Shown here in pieces: positions 1 to 7,217 of a stretch of DNA of 7,320 bases (position 1 is its first letter; every line of letters starts with the position of its first letter). The DNA comes from Sphingobacteriales bacterium (lineage in GTDB: Bacteria; Bacteroidota; Bacteroidia; Sphingobacteriales; Sphingobacteriaceae). The DNA is taken from assembly GCA_947478655.1 (NCBI GenBank), contig CANJWU010000054.1, positions 1 to 7,320 on the forward strand, given 5' to 3'. A model generated the notes under the pieces. That model did not search any database, had not been told where the DNA came from, and was given only the letters and a program-made list of their open reading frames with translations. A program made the translations under genes and the position numbers.

Positions 1-69
1 GCTATGATAGCCGATTTAATTGCTATTCTGGGCTCTATAGATATTGTATTAGGAGAAGTTGATAGGTAA
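1..69 (+). CDS. nuoD: NADH-quinone oxidoreductase subunit D, C-terminal end (partial)
   Basis: Frame 1 is open from the window edge to a TAA at 67-69, giving the last 22 residues of a protein that ends GSIDIVLGEVDR. This matches the conserved tail of the 49-kDa/NuoD subunit of respiratory complex I, which typically ends in a 'xxGSLDxVxxxVDR' pattern (E. coli NuoCD ends similarly). NuoD sits in the peripheral arm of complex I at the cytoplasmic face and helps form the quinone-binding site with NuoB. The 5' part of the gene lies outside the window. The next + strand gene is an acetyltransferase, not nuoE, so the nuo gene order is interrupted here. The assignment rests on a short but distinctive C-terminus; a related NuoD-like large subunit of a membrane-bound hydrogenase is less likely. 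Confidence 0.82.
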   Translation, partial: AMIADLIAILGSIDIVLGEVDR

Positions 70-70
70 T

Positions 71-559
71 ATGCAGATTCGAATTGCGGAAATAAAAGAT
101 TTAGTTGCTATTGTAGATATTTACAATAGTACCATTCCTTCTCGAATGGTTACGGCCGATACGCAAAGCGTAAGCGTTGCAGAAAAATTAGATTGGTTCA
201 ATAGCTTTGCAGAACCTCGACCAATTTGGGTAGCCATCGAAAACGAACAAGTAATTGCTTGGTTAAGTTTCAAATCATTTTATGGCCGACCTGCTTATGC
301 TGGCACCATCGAAATAGCCATTTATATAGACGAGCAATTTAGAGCTAAAGGAATAGGCAAAACCATATTGCAATTTGCCATTGCAGCAGCCAAAGAAAGA
401 AACATCCATACCCTACTCGCTTATATTTTTGAACATAATTTGCCGAGTATACAATTTTTTCAAAAAAATGGATTCGTAAATTATGGCGTTTTACCTGAGA
501 TAGCCATCATGGACCAAAAGCACTACAGCTTGGGCATTTACGGCCTCAAGGTATCTTAA
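71..559 (+). CDS. GNAT-family N-acetyltransferase (phosphinothricin / L-amino-acid N-acetyltransferase type)
   Basis: This 162-residue protein is a single GNAT domain, predicted cytosolic, that transfers acetyl from acetyl-CoA to a small amine. The acetyl-CoA pyrophosphate-binding motif A (R/QxxGxG/A) is RAKGIGK at residues 91-97, preceded by the usual beta strand EIAIYID (81-87). The C-terminal motif HNLPSIQFFQKNGF (122-135) fits the Pat/MnaT (YncA) branch, as does the length. Family members acetylate phosphinothricin, methionine sulfoximine/sulfone or related amino acids; the true substrate cannot be read from the sequence. I chose the ATG at 71 because it gives a normal GNAT N-terminus (MQIRIAEIKDLVAIVDIYN). 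An in-frame TTG at 59 would add only four residues inside nuoD. The ATG lies one base after the nuoD stop, so translation is probably coupled to nuoD. An AGGAG at 51-55 is about 15 bases upstream, but it is also conserved nuoD coding sequence. The stop codon overlaps the U-tract of the opposing operon's terminator. Confidence 0.9.
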   Translation: MQIRIAEIKDLVAIVDIYNSTIPSRMVTADTQSVSVAEKLDWFNSFAEPRPIWVAIENEQVIAWLSFKSFYGRPAYAGTIEIAIYIDEQFRAKGIGKTILQFAIAAAKERNIHTLLAYIFEHNLPSIQFFQKNGFVNYGVLPEIAIMDQKHYSLGIYGLKVS

Positions 560-590
560 AAAAACAAAGCGCCAGGTTTTCACCCAGCGC
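558..590 (-). terminator. Rho-independent terminator of the efflux operon
   Basis: Read on the minus strand, 590-569 forms a 9-bp hairpin, GCGCUGGGU-GAAA-ACCUGGCGC, closed by a GNRA tetraloop. It is followed by a U-rich tract (UUUGUUUUUUU, 568-558). Two of the nine pairs are G-U wobbles. In the + strand transcript the same positions become C-A mismatches and no T-tract follows, so the element is directional and ends the minus-strand operon, about 55 bases after the RND stop codon. The U-tract overlaps the last bases of the convergent acetyltransferase gene. Confidence 0.85.
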
Positions 591-645
591 AATTGTTAAC
601 CTAAAAAAAACAATTATTGGAAACCATCCAATTTCTTTTTACTGC

Positions 646-3600
646 TTAATTGGAACGAGCAGCTTTTAATTTCAATTTTAACTTATCAACCAAAATATAC
701 ATTACCGGAACTAATATTAAAGTCAGGAAGGTTGCAAAAATTAATCCGAAGATCATGGTCCATGATAATGGGCCCCAGAATGCAACACTGTCTCCACCGA
801 AAAATATATGAGGATTGAAAGTGGTAAATAAAGTAGCAAAGTCGATATTCAAACCAACTGCTAATGGTATTAAACCTAAAGTAGTAGCGGCTGCCGTTAA
901 TAAAACGGGCGTCATACGCGTTCTACCTGCTGTTAAAATCGCATCGTAGGTAGACATGCCCTCTTCCATTTTGAGATCGGCAAACTCGACCAGCAAGATG
1001 CCATTCCTTACCACAATGCCGGCTAGGGCCACAATACCAATACCCATCATAACTACCGACATGGTCATTTTAAAAATACTGATTCCTAAAAATACACCAA
1101 TAATACTGAAGAAAATTTCTGTAAGAATAATGGCTGGTTTACTAATGGAATTAAATTGAATTACTAATATCAATAAAATCAAACCGAAAGAAACCATCAA
1201 AGCAGTACCTAAAAACTTGACTGTTTCTAATTGCTCTTCTTGTTCACCTGCCATTTTAATATTCACTCCATCTGGTGCATTAAATTGATTGATCTCGTTT
1301 TGAAGCGAGGCAACCACTTCGTTTGGTGTATAGTTGCCTAATACATTTGAAGAAAGAATAATAATTCTTTTTTGTTGTTTACGTTTAATACCGCCATAGG
1401 TATTTACATATTTAACATCTGCAAAAGCTGACATCGGTACTTGACGAATCATGCCACCCATGGCCATATCTCTGTAGGTTACGCGCATGTTTCTCAACAC
1501 ATCTAAATTATTTCTTTGCTCTTTTGCAGCGCGTAAATTAATTTCGTAATCTTCATTTAAATCACGGAATTTAGAAATTTCTTTACCAAATAAAGCGGTT
1601 CGCAATTCCATAGCCACTTGACCTGTTGCAATACCTTCGCGATTTGCACGCTCTCTATCAATATCAAAAATAATTTCTGGTTTATTATTTTGAAAATCAG
1701 ATTTTAACTCTTCTACCCCTGGTACATTTTTATTATCTAAATAAGATTTCAAATGAGTTGCAGTTGCCATTAAAGAATCTAAGTCGTCACCGGTAATTTC
1801 TATTGATATCGGTTTTGCTGTTGGCGGACCCGCTTGTTCTTGCGATACGGCTATTTCTGTTCCAGGTATACCTTTTACTTCTTCCCTAATTTTATCTAAA
1901 TATTCTTGGGTACTTACCCCATTTCTTTCGCCATATGGCACAAAGGCAACAGATACTTTTCCTTTATTTGGATAATTACCTTGGTCTTCGTCTCTAGGAT
2001 CGGTTACCCCAACGGTTACATTCGAAATAACAGAAGCAACAATTGGATTATCTTTTCCATCTAAGGCTTTGATTACTTTTTGCTCCACTTTTTTAATTAC
2101 TTCGTTGGTAGCAGATTGATCGGTACCAACTGGTAAGCTCACATATACATACACAAAGTTTGGTTGTGAGGTTGGGAAAAACACAAACTTAGGTGTCCTA
2201 ATAGCCATCAATATAAAGGTGAATACAAATAAGCCTAAGGTACCTAACAATATTTTTCCGGGTCTAGCTAAACACCAAATTAATTTTTGTGTATACCATT
2301 CCTGAAATTTAGGCCATGAATTGTTTTGAAAATCACGAATTTTCTTTTCTAAATAAAAATGGTGAAGCAAATAAAACAAGCCTAACACCACAATTAAATT
2401 ACCAAAACCAAAATTGATTAGATAGCCTAAAATAGCTGCTCCGCCTATATATTTTAAATTCTTTTTAACTTTATTATCAAACTCCGGTTTGTGGTTTTCA
2501 TCTTCGTTATGCGGTTTCATAAAATCAACAGCAAAAACCGGATTGATAATATAAGCAACCAATAAAGAAGCTAATAAAGTTATAATTAAAGTAATGGGTA
2601 AATAAAACATGAACTTACCAATTACACCTGGCCAAAATGCCAAAGGTACAAAGGGCGCAAGTGTGGTCATGGTACCCGAAAAAACAGGTAGGAATACTTC
2701 TCCAGTTGCTTGCTTTGCGGCTTGTTTAATTGGCATTTTTCCATTACCAAAAATTCGATGGGTGTTCTCTATGACCACAATCGCATCGTCTACTACAATA
2801 CCTAATGCCAGTAAGAAAGAGAACAATACAATCATGTTCATGGTAAAACCAATACTTGGCATAATAATGAATGCAATAGCCATTGATAATGGAACCGATA
2901 ATGCCACAAATATGGCATTGGTTAATCCCATAAAGAACATTAAAATAATGGTCACTAATACGAATCCAATAACAATGGTATTAATTAAATCGTGTAAAGT
3001 TTCTCTGGTTTTAGCCGATTGATCTCCTGTAATTTTAATATCTAAACCTTTAGGAAAGTCTTTCTCTTGTAATTCCGCAATGATGCTTCGGATTTTATCG
3101 GATGCTTCGATTAAATTCTCCCCACTTCTTTTCTTTACATTTAAGGTAATTACATTTTTACCATATAACCTAGCATAACTTTCTTGCTCTTTAAAACCAC
3201 TCACTACTTCGGCAATATCTTTTAAATAAACAGAACCACCGGTTGGTGTTTTTACAATGGTATTAGACATATCCAAGGCATTTGGAAATTCTTTTTTAAT
3301 ATTTAAGGTTCTACGAACACCATCAATATTGATGGTTCCGCCCGATGCCGAAATATTTTCGTATCCAATTGCACGCTCAATATCGTTGAATGAAATTTGC
3401 GCCGCATTCATCTTATTCAAATCTACATTGATTTGAACCTCTTGTTCTAATGCGCCCACTATATCAACTCCAGAAATTTGCTTAATGGATTCGATTTTAT
3501 CTTTCATGATATCGGCAAAATCTTTTAATTTTTTCAAATCAAAATCACCAGATATATTCACATATAAAATTGGCATTTCCGATAAGTTAATATCAATTAC

Positions 3601-4005
3601 GCTTGGAGCTTCGGGTAAATTATTTGGTAAATCAGATTTAGCCTTATCTACTGCATCTTTCACCCTTTGCTTAGCATCTTTGATATCAATATTGGTATTA
3701 AATTCGGCGGTAATGAAAGAGAAATCTTGGTAAGAATTAGAAGTAATTCTTTTCAAACCTGGCGTAGATTTTAATTGCTTTTCAATTTGTTTGGTTACCA
3801 AATTTTCCATGTTTTGTGGCGAAGTACCTGGATAAATGGTACGCACAAATATTTTGGGAATGGTAATTTCCGGAAAATTCTCTTTTGGTAAATTTTGATA
3901 AGCAGCATAGCCAATGATCGAGAGCAATACCGTGATCACATAAATAGCTGTTTTATTATTGATGGCCCAATTCGAAGGGCCAAATTCTTTTATTTTATCT
4001 TTCAT
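646..4005 (-). CDS. RND efflux transporter, AcrB-type inner-membrane pump subunit
   Basis: This 1119-residue protein is a proton-driven RND pump, the inner-membrane motor of a tripartite exporter. The order is typical: TM1 about 17-36, first periplasmic porter region about 40-335, TM2-TM6 about 338-492, TM7 about 584-602, second porter region about 604-930, and TM8-TM12 about 931-1106. TM4 carries the proton-relay Asp pair in GIVVDDAIVVIEN (D406, D407). TM10 reads GIVVRNGILLVEF, placing R1000 where AcrB has its relay Lys (K940). The protein is about 70 residues longer than AcrB (1049). Much of the excess lies between TM6 and TM7, where a charged segment (about 497-517) precedes an additional hydrophobic hairpin (about 518-552), suggesting 14 membrane spans. 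The acidic pair favours the HAE (drug or amphiphile) group over heavy-metal CusA types, but the substrate is unknown. The start ATG overlaps the adaptor stop by one base (TAATG), indicating translational coupling. It is the last gene of the operon. Confidence 0.96.
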   Translation of the reverse strand: MKDKIKEFGPSNWAINNKTAIYVITVLLSIIGYAAYQNLPKENFPEITIPKIFVRTIYPGTSPQNMENLVTKQIEKQLKSTPGLKRITSNSYQDFSFITAEFNTNIDIKDAKQRVKDAVDKAKSDLPNNLPEAPSVIDINLSEMPILYVNISGDFDLKKLKDFADIMKDKIESIKQISGVDIVGALEQEVQINVDLNKMNAAQISFNDIERAIGYENISASGGTINIDGVRRTLNIKKEFPNALDMSNTIVKTPTGGSVYLKDIAEVVSGFKEQESYARLYGKNVITLNVKKRSGENLIEASDKIRSIIAELQEKDFPKGLDIKITGDQSAKTRETLHDLINTIVIGFVLVTIILMFFMGLTNAIFVALSVPLSMAIAFIIMPSIGFTMNMIVLFSFLLALGIVVDDAIVVIENTHRIFGNGKMPIKQAAKQATGEVFLPVFSGTMTTLAPFVPLAFWPGVIGKFMFYLPITLIITLLASLLVAYIINPVFAVDFMKPHNEDENHKPEFDNKVKKNLKYIGGAAILGYLINFGFGNLIVVLGLFYLLHHFYLEKKIRDFQNNSWPKFQEWYTQKLIWCLARPGKILLGTLGLFVFTFILMAIRTPKFVFFPTSQPNFVYVYVSLPVGTDQSATNEVIKKVEQKVIKALDGKDNPIVASVISNVTVGVTDPRDEDQGNYPNKGKVSVAFVPYGERNGVSTQEYLDKIREEVKGIPGTEIAVSQEQAGPPTAKPISIEITGDDLDSLMATATHLKSYLDNKNVPGVEELKSDFQNNKPEIIFDIDRERANREGIATGQVAMELRTALFGKEISKFRDLNEDYEINLRAAKEQRNNLDVLRNMRVTYRDMAMGGMIRQVPMSAFADVKYVNTYGGIKRKQQKRIIILSSNVLGNYTPNEVVASLQNEINQFNAPDGVNIKMAGEQEEQLETVKFLGTALMVSFGLILLILVIQFNSISKPAIILTEIFFSIIGVFLGISIFKMTMSVVMMGIGIVALAGIVVRNGILLVEFADLKMEEGMSTYDAILTAGRTRMTPVLLTAAATTLGLIPLAVGLNIDFATLFTTFNPHIFFGGDSVAFWGPLSWTMIFGLIFATFLTLILVPVMYILVDKLKLKLKAARSN

Positions 4006-5120
4006 TATAATTTAATTAAATCACCCTCATTTAAATTTTGGTAACCAGTTACAATTAGCTCTTCGCCTTCTGTTAAGCCAGTTTTAACTTCTACTGTTCC
4101 TTTGTAAATTAAACCAGTTTTAATGACTCTTTTAGAAGCAACTATTTTATCACCATTTTTTACAGCAACCATTATATATTGACCCGCTTGGTCATTTTGA
4201 ACAATATTCATTGGAATAGTGAAAACATTTTTTGCTTTATAGTCGATAATATTCAACATTGCAATCATGTTTGGTCTTAAATCGTTGCTATTACCAATTT
4301 TAACATCAATACTAAATGTTCTACTTGAAGGGTTAATTACTCTACCCACAAAAGTTACTTTGGCATCAATCATTTTATTTAAATCGGGTAAACTCACGCG
4401 TGCTTTATCACCAATTTTAATGGCTTTTAAATAACTTTCCGCTAATTCGGCAGTTACTTTTAATTGTTGCAAATTCACAACCCTCATGGCAGGTTTCATT
4501 GCATTGGCCATCTCTCCTACTTTAATATCTACTTGATCTACGGTGCCATTAATAGGTGATTTTATTTTAGTCAAACTCAACTGTTCATTTGCTGTCGACA
4601 TAGCACGCTCTAAAGCATCTTTATTATTTTTTGCTTGTAAAAATTGAATTTCGGTACCAATCTTTTGATCCCATAAATTCTTTTGTTTGTTATAAACAAC
4701 CGTTGCCAAGTCTAAGCGATTCTGCAATTCATCAATTGATTTACGAATAATGGCATCGTCTATGGTGGCTAATAATTGTCCCTTACGTACAATTGTTCCT
4801 GGCTCTACATATACATTTGTGATAGGGCCCATAGCACGTGGTAAAATATTTACATTCTGCTCCGATTCAACTTTACCCTGAACTTCTACATAATGTGTAA
4901 AAGTTCCTTTGCTTGCTTTTTGTAATTCTACAAAATGCATTTTTTTATTTTCTTCTGGATTCTCTTTGGCCAATGCTTCTTCTATCTTAAGAATTTTAGA
5001 TGCTAATTCGGCTTGTTGTTTTTTCAAAGAGGCCAATTCCGTTTTCTTCGAATCAGTTCCAGATTTATTACATGAAACTACTGCTACAGCTAAAAAGAAG
5101 ATGATTATTATTTTTTTCAT
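4005..5120 (-). CDS. RND efflux membrane-fusion (periplasmic adaptor) lipoprotein, HlyD/AcrA-type
   Basis: This 371-residue protein is the adaptor that links the RND pump to the outer-membrane channel. The N-terminus is a lipoprotein signal (MKKIIIIFFLAVAVVSC) with the lipidated Cys at 17, followed by Asn, so the mature protein should be lipid-anchored on the periplasmic side. Residues about 24-58 form a charged, heptad-like helical stretch before the main domains. The first lipoyl half is about 88-111 (GPITNVYVEPGTIVRKGQLL) and the alpha hairpin about 112-163. The second lipoyl half is about 165-198 (IKSPINGTVDQVDIKVGE), the beta-barrel about 199-290, and the membrane-proximal domain runs to the C-terminus (EGEELIVTGYQNLNEGD). 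Length and domain order are normal for the AcrA/MexA family. It starts 30 bases after the outer-membrane gene and its stop overlaps the RND start. No Shine-Dalgarno is visible upstream; the leader is A/T-rich. Confidence 0.95.
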   Translation of the reverse strand: MKKIIIIFFLAVAVVSCNKSGTDSKKTELASLKKQQAELASKILKIEEALAKENPEENKKMHFVELQKASKGTFTHYVEVQGKVESEQNVNILPRAMGPITNVYVEPGTIVRKGQLLATIDDAIIRKSIDELQNRLDLATVVYNKQKNLWDQKIGTEIQFLQAKNNKDALERAMSTANEQLSLTKIKSPINGTVDQVDIKVGEMANAMKPAMRVVNLQQLKVTAELAESYLKAIKIGDKARVSLPDLNKMIDAKVTFVGRVINPSSRTFSIDVKIGNSNDLRPNMIAMLNIIDYKAKNVFTIPMNIVQNDQAGQYIMVAVKNGDKIVASKRVIKTGLIYKGTVEVKTGLTEGEELIVTGYQNLNEGDLIKL

Positions 5121-5150
5121 ATGATTATTTGCGTGTTGTTTATCTTGAGA

Positions 5151-6542
5151 TTATTTTCCGTATGTTTTATCTAATTCTACTTTTGCAATCAGTGCATTAT
5201 ATAATGCAGCGATGTAATTGTTTTCTGCTTCTTTTAGGGCAGTTTCGGCCGATACCACTTCTAAGCTAGAACCAACACCTTGGTTGTATTTGATTTTAGC
5301 TACACGTAATACTTCGGTAGCCAATTCCATATTTTTAGATTGGTTTTTTAATTGACCACTACTATTTTTAAAATTGGTTTGTGCCGATTTAGATTCTAAA
5401 GAGAGTGCGTTCTCTAAGTTTTTTAAATCATTTTTAGATTTCTCGTACACTAATTTTGCTTGATTGGTTTGATAAAACTTTTTACCAGATCCAACCAATG
5501 GAATCGTTATACTTAAGCCTACGATAGAAGTAGGAAATAATTTATCGGTTAATTTAGCATAATCATTGTTTTGTGCATTTTTAGAAAACGTTCCAAAAGC
5601 AGCAACAGTAGGCATCCTAGAAAAAATATTACGCTTATAATCTAATTCCATTAAACGCATTTGCGTTTTTACCAATTGATATTCTACACGGGCTTGCACA
5701 TTGGCTGCCTCTAAAGGCATTGTTTCTAAGGCTAAGACCTCTTCTAATTTATCTGTTAAAATAAGCCCCGACTCAATGGGCATTCCCATTTGAAACTTCA
5801 ATACATTAGCAGTGATAATATAAACTCTTTCTAAATTTTCGCGTTCTGTGACAATATTATTATAGATTACTGTTAAACGATCAACATCAATTTTTTCTGC
5901 AAAACCATTTTCATAATAGGCTTTGGTATCGTCTAATGTCTTTTTTAAACGCGTTACATTTGCATCTAATAATTCTCTTGATTTTTGCACAACTAAAACA
6001 GCATAATAAGCTTTTGTTACTGCAACCCTTGCTTCGTTTTGGGTTCTTTCTAATGCTTTTACGGTTAAATCTTTATATACATTTGTAGCCTGTAAACCCA
6101 CTAAATAACTTCCATCAAAAATTAATTGAGACACATCTACACCATAACTCATGTTAAAAGTAGTTCCAAATTTTGCTTCAATATTATTATAACCACCTGC
6201 AGGCATTTTTATAGGATTTCCATTCCCATCTTTTACATTGTTATCGATTAAAACACCATATACAGAAGGTGAAATAAAATTCGGGATAACTTGTGTAGGA
6301 ATATCTAAGAACTTTTGTGCAGTAGCCTTTCCGTTCACTTGTGGCAAACCTATCGCAATAGTCTCTTTGATTTTTTGTTCAGAAATTTGCTTGTCTAATT
6401 TTGCGTTTTTTACCGCATTTTGATTTTGCATTGCATAATCAATAGCTTGTTGCAAACTGAATTCGAATGAAGTGTTTGTTTGCGCATACATTGTATTACT
6501 CAACAACAGCAACAATCCAACTAATTTAATTTTAAGATTCAT
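5151..6542 (-). CDS. TolC-family outer-membrane efflux channel
   Basis: This 463-residue protein is the outer-membrane exit duct of the pump, expected to form a trimeric beta-barrel with a long periplasmic alpha-helical tunnel. A Sec signal peptide is evident (MNLKIKLVGLLLLLSNTMYA), probably cleaved after A20. There is no lipobox Cys, unlike many OprM-type channels. The mature part shows the two-fold OEP repeat. The first repeat starts at FSLQQAIDYAMQNQNAVKNA (about 28-47), with barrel strands around 122-150 and ENGFAEKIDVDRL at 211-223. The second runs from about 280 and ends with YNQGVGSSLEVVSAETAL (419-436) and a helical tail to 463. The matching 'YxxGxxxxxDV/EV' segments at 210 and 419 are the equivalent helix turns of the repeats. 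Length is normal. The gene begins 10 bases after the TetR stop and 30 bases before the adaptor gene, so all four genes are probably co-transcribed. Confidence 0.94.
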   Translation of the reverse strand: MNLKIKLVGLLLLLSNTMYAQTNTSFEFSLQQAIDYAMQNQNAVKNAKLDKQISEQKIKETIAIGLPQVNGKATAQKFLDIPTQVIPNFISPSVYGVLIDNNVKDGNGNPIKMPAGGYNNIEAKFGTTFNMSYGVDVSQLIFDGSYLVGLQATNVYKDLTVKALERTQNEARVAVTKAYYAVLVVQKSRELLDANVTRLKKTLDDTKAYYENGFAEKIDVDRLTVIYNNIVTERENLERVYIITANVLKFQMGMPIESGLILTDKLEEVLALETMPLEAANVQARVEYQLVKTQMRLMELDYKRNIFSRMPTVAAFGTFSKNAQNNDYAKLTDKLFPTSIVGLSITIPLVGSGKKFYQTNQAKLVYEKSKNDLKNLENALSLESKSAQTNFKNSSGQLKNQSKNMELATEVLRVAKIKYNQGVGSSLEVVSAETALKEAENNYIAALYNALIAKVELDKTYGK

Positions 6543-6552
6543 TTTATATTTA

Positions 6553-7164
6553 TTATTCTGTTATATTTTTATATTGATTGATTAATTTGTAGCCTTTCAG
6601 TGTAACCATACCATACATGAACATTTCGGTCGATTGTTTCATTACTTGTACAATGGAGAATGATGAAGGCGGAAAAACATCGTATTTAAAACAGCTGTCA
6701 ATTTCTGCTAATCGCATTTTTGAATGCACCAAAACGTCAAAATCATTTCTGTATAGCCCTTCTTTGATACCCCTTGAAATATTATCTTGAATTTCGGCTA
6801 AGACTTTTGTATTCCTGAACTCCGAAAATTTATTCCAAATACTTGGATAATATTTTTGTAAATCGTAAAACATGATTGGATTAATTCCATGCATCATTTT
6901 ACCCAGTAATTCGTTGATGGCAAATTGCTCATGAATGGCATTTTCGGCGGCAATTCCTTTACAACTTAGAATACCTGAATAATGATTTGAAATGGTCATC
7001 TCGACCGTCTCTTGGATTAATAAATCTTTGTCTGAATAGGATTGATAGAGTGTTTTTTTAGAAATACCCAATGCTTTGGCAATATCGTCCATGGTGACAC
7101 TCCTGATGCCATAAGTGCGAAAAAGCTCGTCTGCTTTATGTAAAATTCTATGTTGTAATTCCAT
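6553..7164 (-). CDS. TetR-family transcriptional regulator, probable repressor of the efflux operon
   Basis: This 203-residue protein has an N-terminal TetR DNA-binding domain: helix 1 about 3-18 (LQHRILHKADELFRTYG) and the helix-turn-helix about 24-42 (TMDDIAKALGISKKTLYQ). The family's usual continuation around 43-50 is present (YSDKDLLI, in place of the common FxSKExL). The remaining ~150 residues are the variable helical ligand-binding and dimerisation domain. It contains two Cys (68, 158) and has no recognisable ligand signature. The start is supported by the short N-terminal leader normal for TetR proteins. It is the first gene of the operon and lies only 10 bases from the channel gene, so it would be co-expressed with the pump and autoregulated. 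A long palindrome over its promoter (7174-7217) is the obvious candidate operator. Repressor rather than activator is inferred from that overlap and from family habit. Confidence 0.93.
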   Translation of the reverse strand: MELQHRILHKADELFRTYGIRSVTMDDIAKALGISKKTLYQSYSDKDLLIQETVEMTISNHYSGILSCKGIAAENAIHEQFAINELLGKMMHGINPIMFYDLQKYYPSIWNKFSEFRNTKVLAEIQDNISRGIKEGLYRNDFDVLVHSKMRLAEIDSCFKYDVFPPSSFSIVQVMKQSTEMFMYGMVTLKGYKLINQYKNITE

Positions 7165-7172
7165 ATCGGCTG

Positions 7173-7180
7173 CAAAACTA
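7173..7180 (-). promoter_or_regulatory. Bacteroidota-type -7 promoter element of the TetR-efflux operon
   Basis: The minus strand reads TAGTTTTG, a full match to the TAnnTTTG -7 consensus of the Bacteroidota primary sigma factor. The region about 19-23 bases upstream is T-rich (CTTTT) and only a weak candidate for the TTG-like -33 box. The upstream tRNA has its own terminator, so the operon needs a promoter in this gap. The element ends eight bases before the TetR ATG (7164), implying a leader of only a few bases if this box is used. Confidence 0.55.
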
Positions 7181-7217
7181 TGGAAACTTTTTAAATAATA
7201 AAAGTTTTTTTAGTTTT
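7174..7217. promoter_or_regulatory. 44-bp nested palindrome, probable TetR operator
   Basis: On the minus strand the order is AAAACTA, 3-base spacer, AAACTTTT, 8-base centre, AAAAGTTT, 3-base spacer, TAGTTTT. The outer 7-bp arms and the inner 8-bp arms are both perfect inverted repeats about the same centre (7195/7196), with equal spacers. The right outer arm contains the -7 box, so protein bound here would block RNA polymerase. TetR-family dimers bind palindromes, often two dimers on one long site. Assignment to the adjacent TetR gene is an inference from position and symmetry. The arms are A/T-rich, which raises the chance of coincidence, but the conserved spacing of two arm pairs argues against it. 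Confidence 0.6.

Noticed and set aside
59..70. TTG start that would extend the acetyltransferase by four residues into nuoD
   Set aside because: The ATG at 71 gives the normal GNAT N-terminus; the TTG abuts the only purine-rich stretch with no workable spacing and lies inside conserved nuoD coding sequence.
591..615. Inverted repeat AATTGTT / AACAATT with an 11-base loop between the convergent genes
   Set aside because: The stem is only 7 bp, A/T-rich, with no T-tract on the + strand; too weak to call a second terminator.
956..1159. Open + strand frame of 67 codons
   Set aside because: It is antisense to the strongly supported RND gene and encodes no recognisable protein.
2609..3022. Open + strand frame of 137 codons
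   Set aside because: Antisense to the RND membrane region; its Met/Thr/Ile-rich composition reflects the complement of transmembrane codons.
3485..3733. Open + strand frame of 82 codons
   Set aside because: Antisense shadow of the RND gene with no domain or start signal.
4909..5124. Open + strand frame of 71 codons
   Set aside because: Antisense to the adaptor N-terminus; the opposite strand has a clear lipoprotein signal and domain order.
6238..6423. Open + strand frame of 61 codons
   Set aside because: Antisense to the TolC-type channel gene, with no supporting features.
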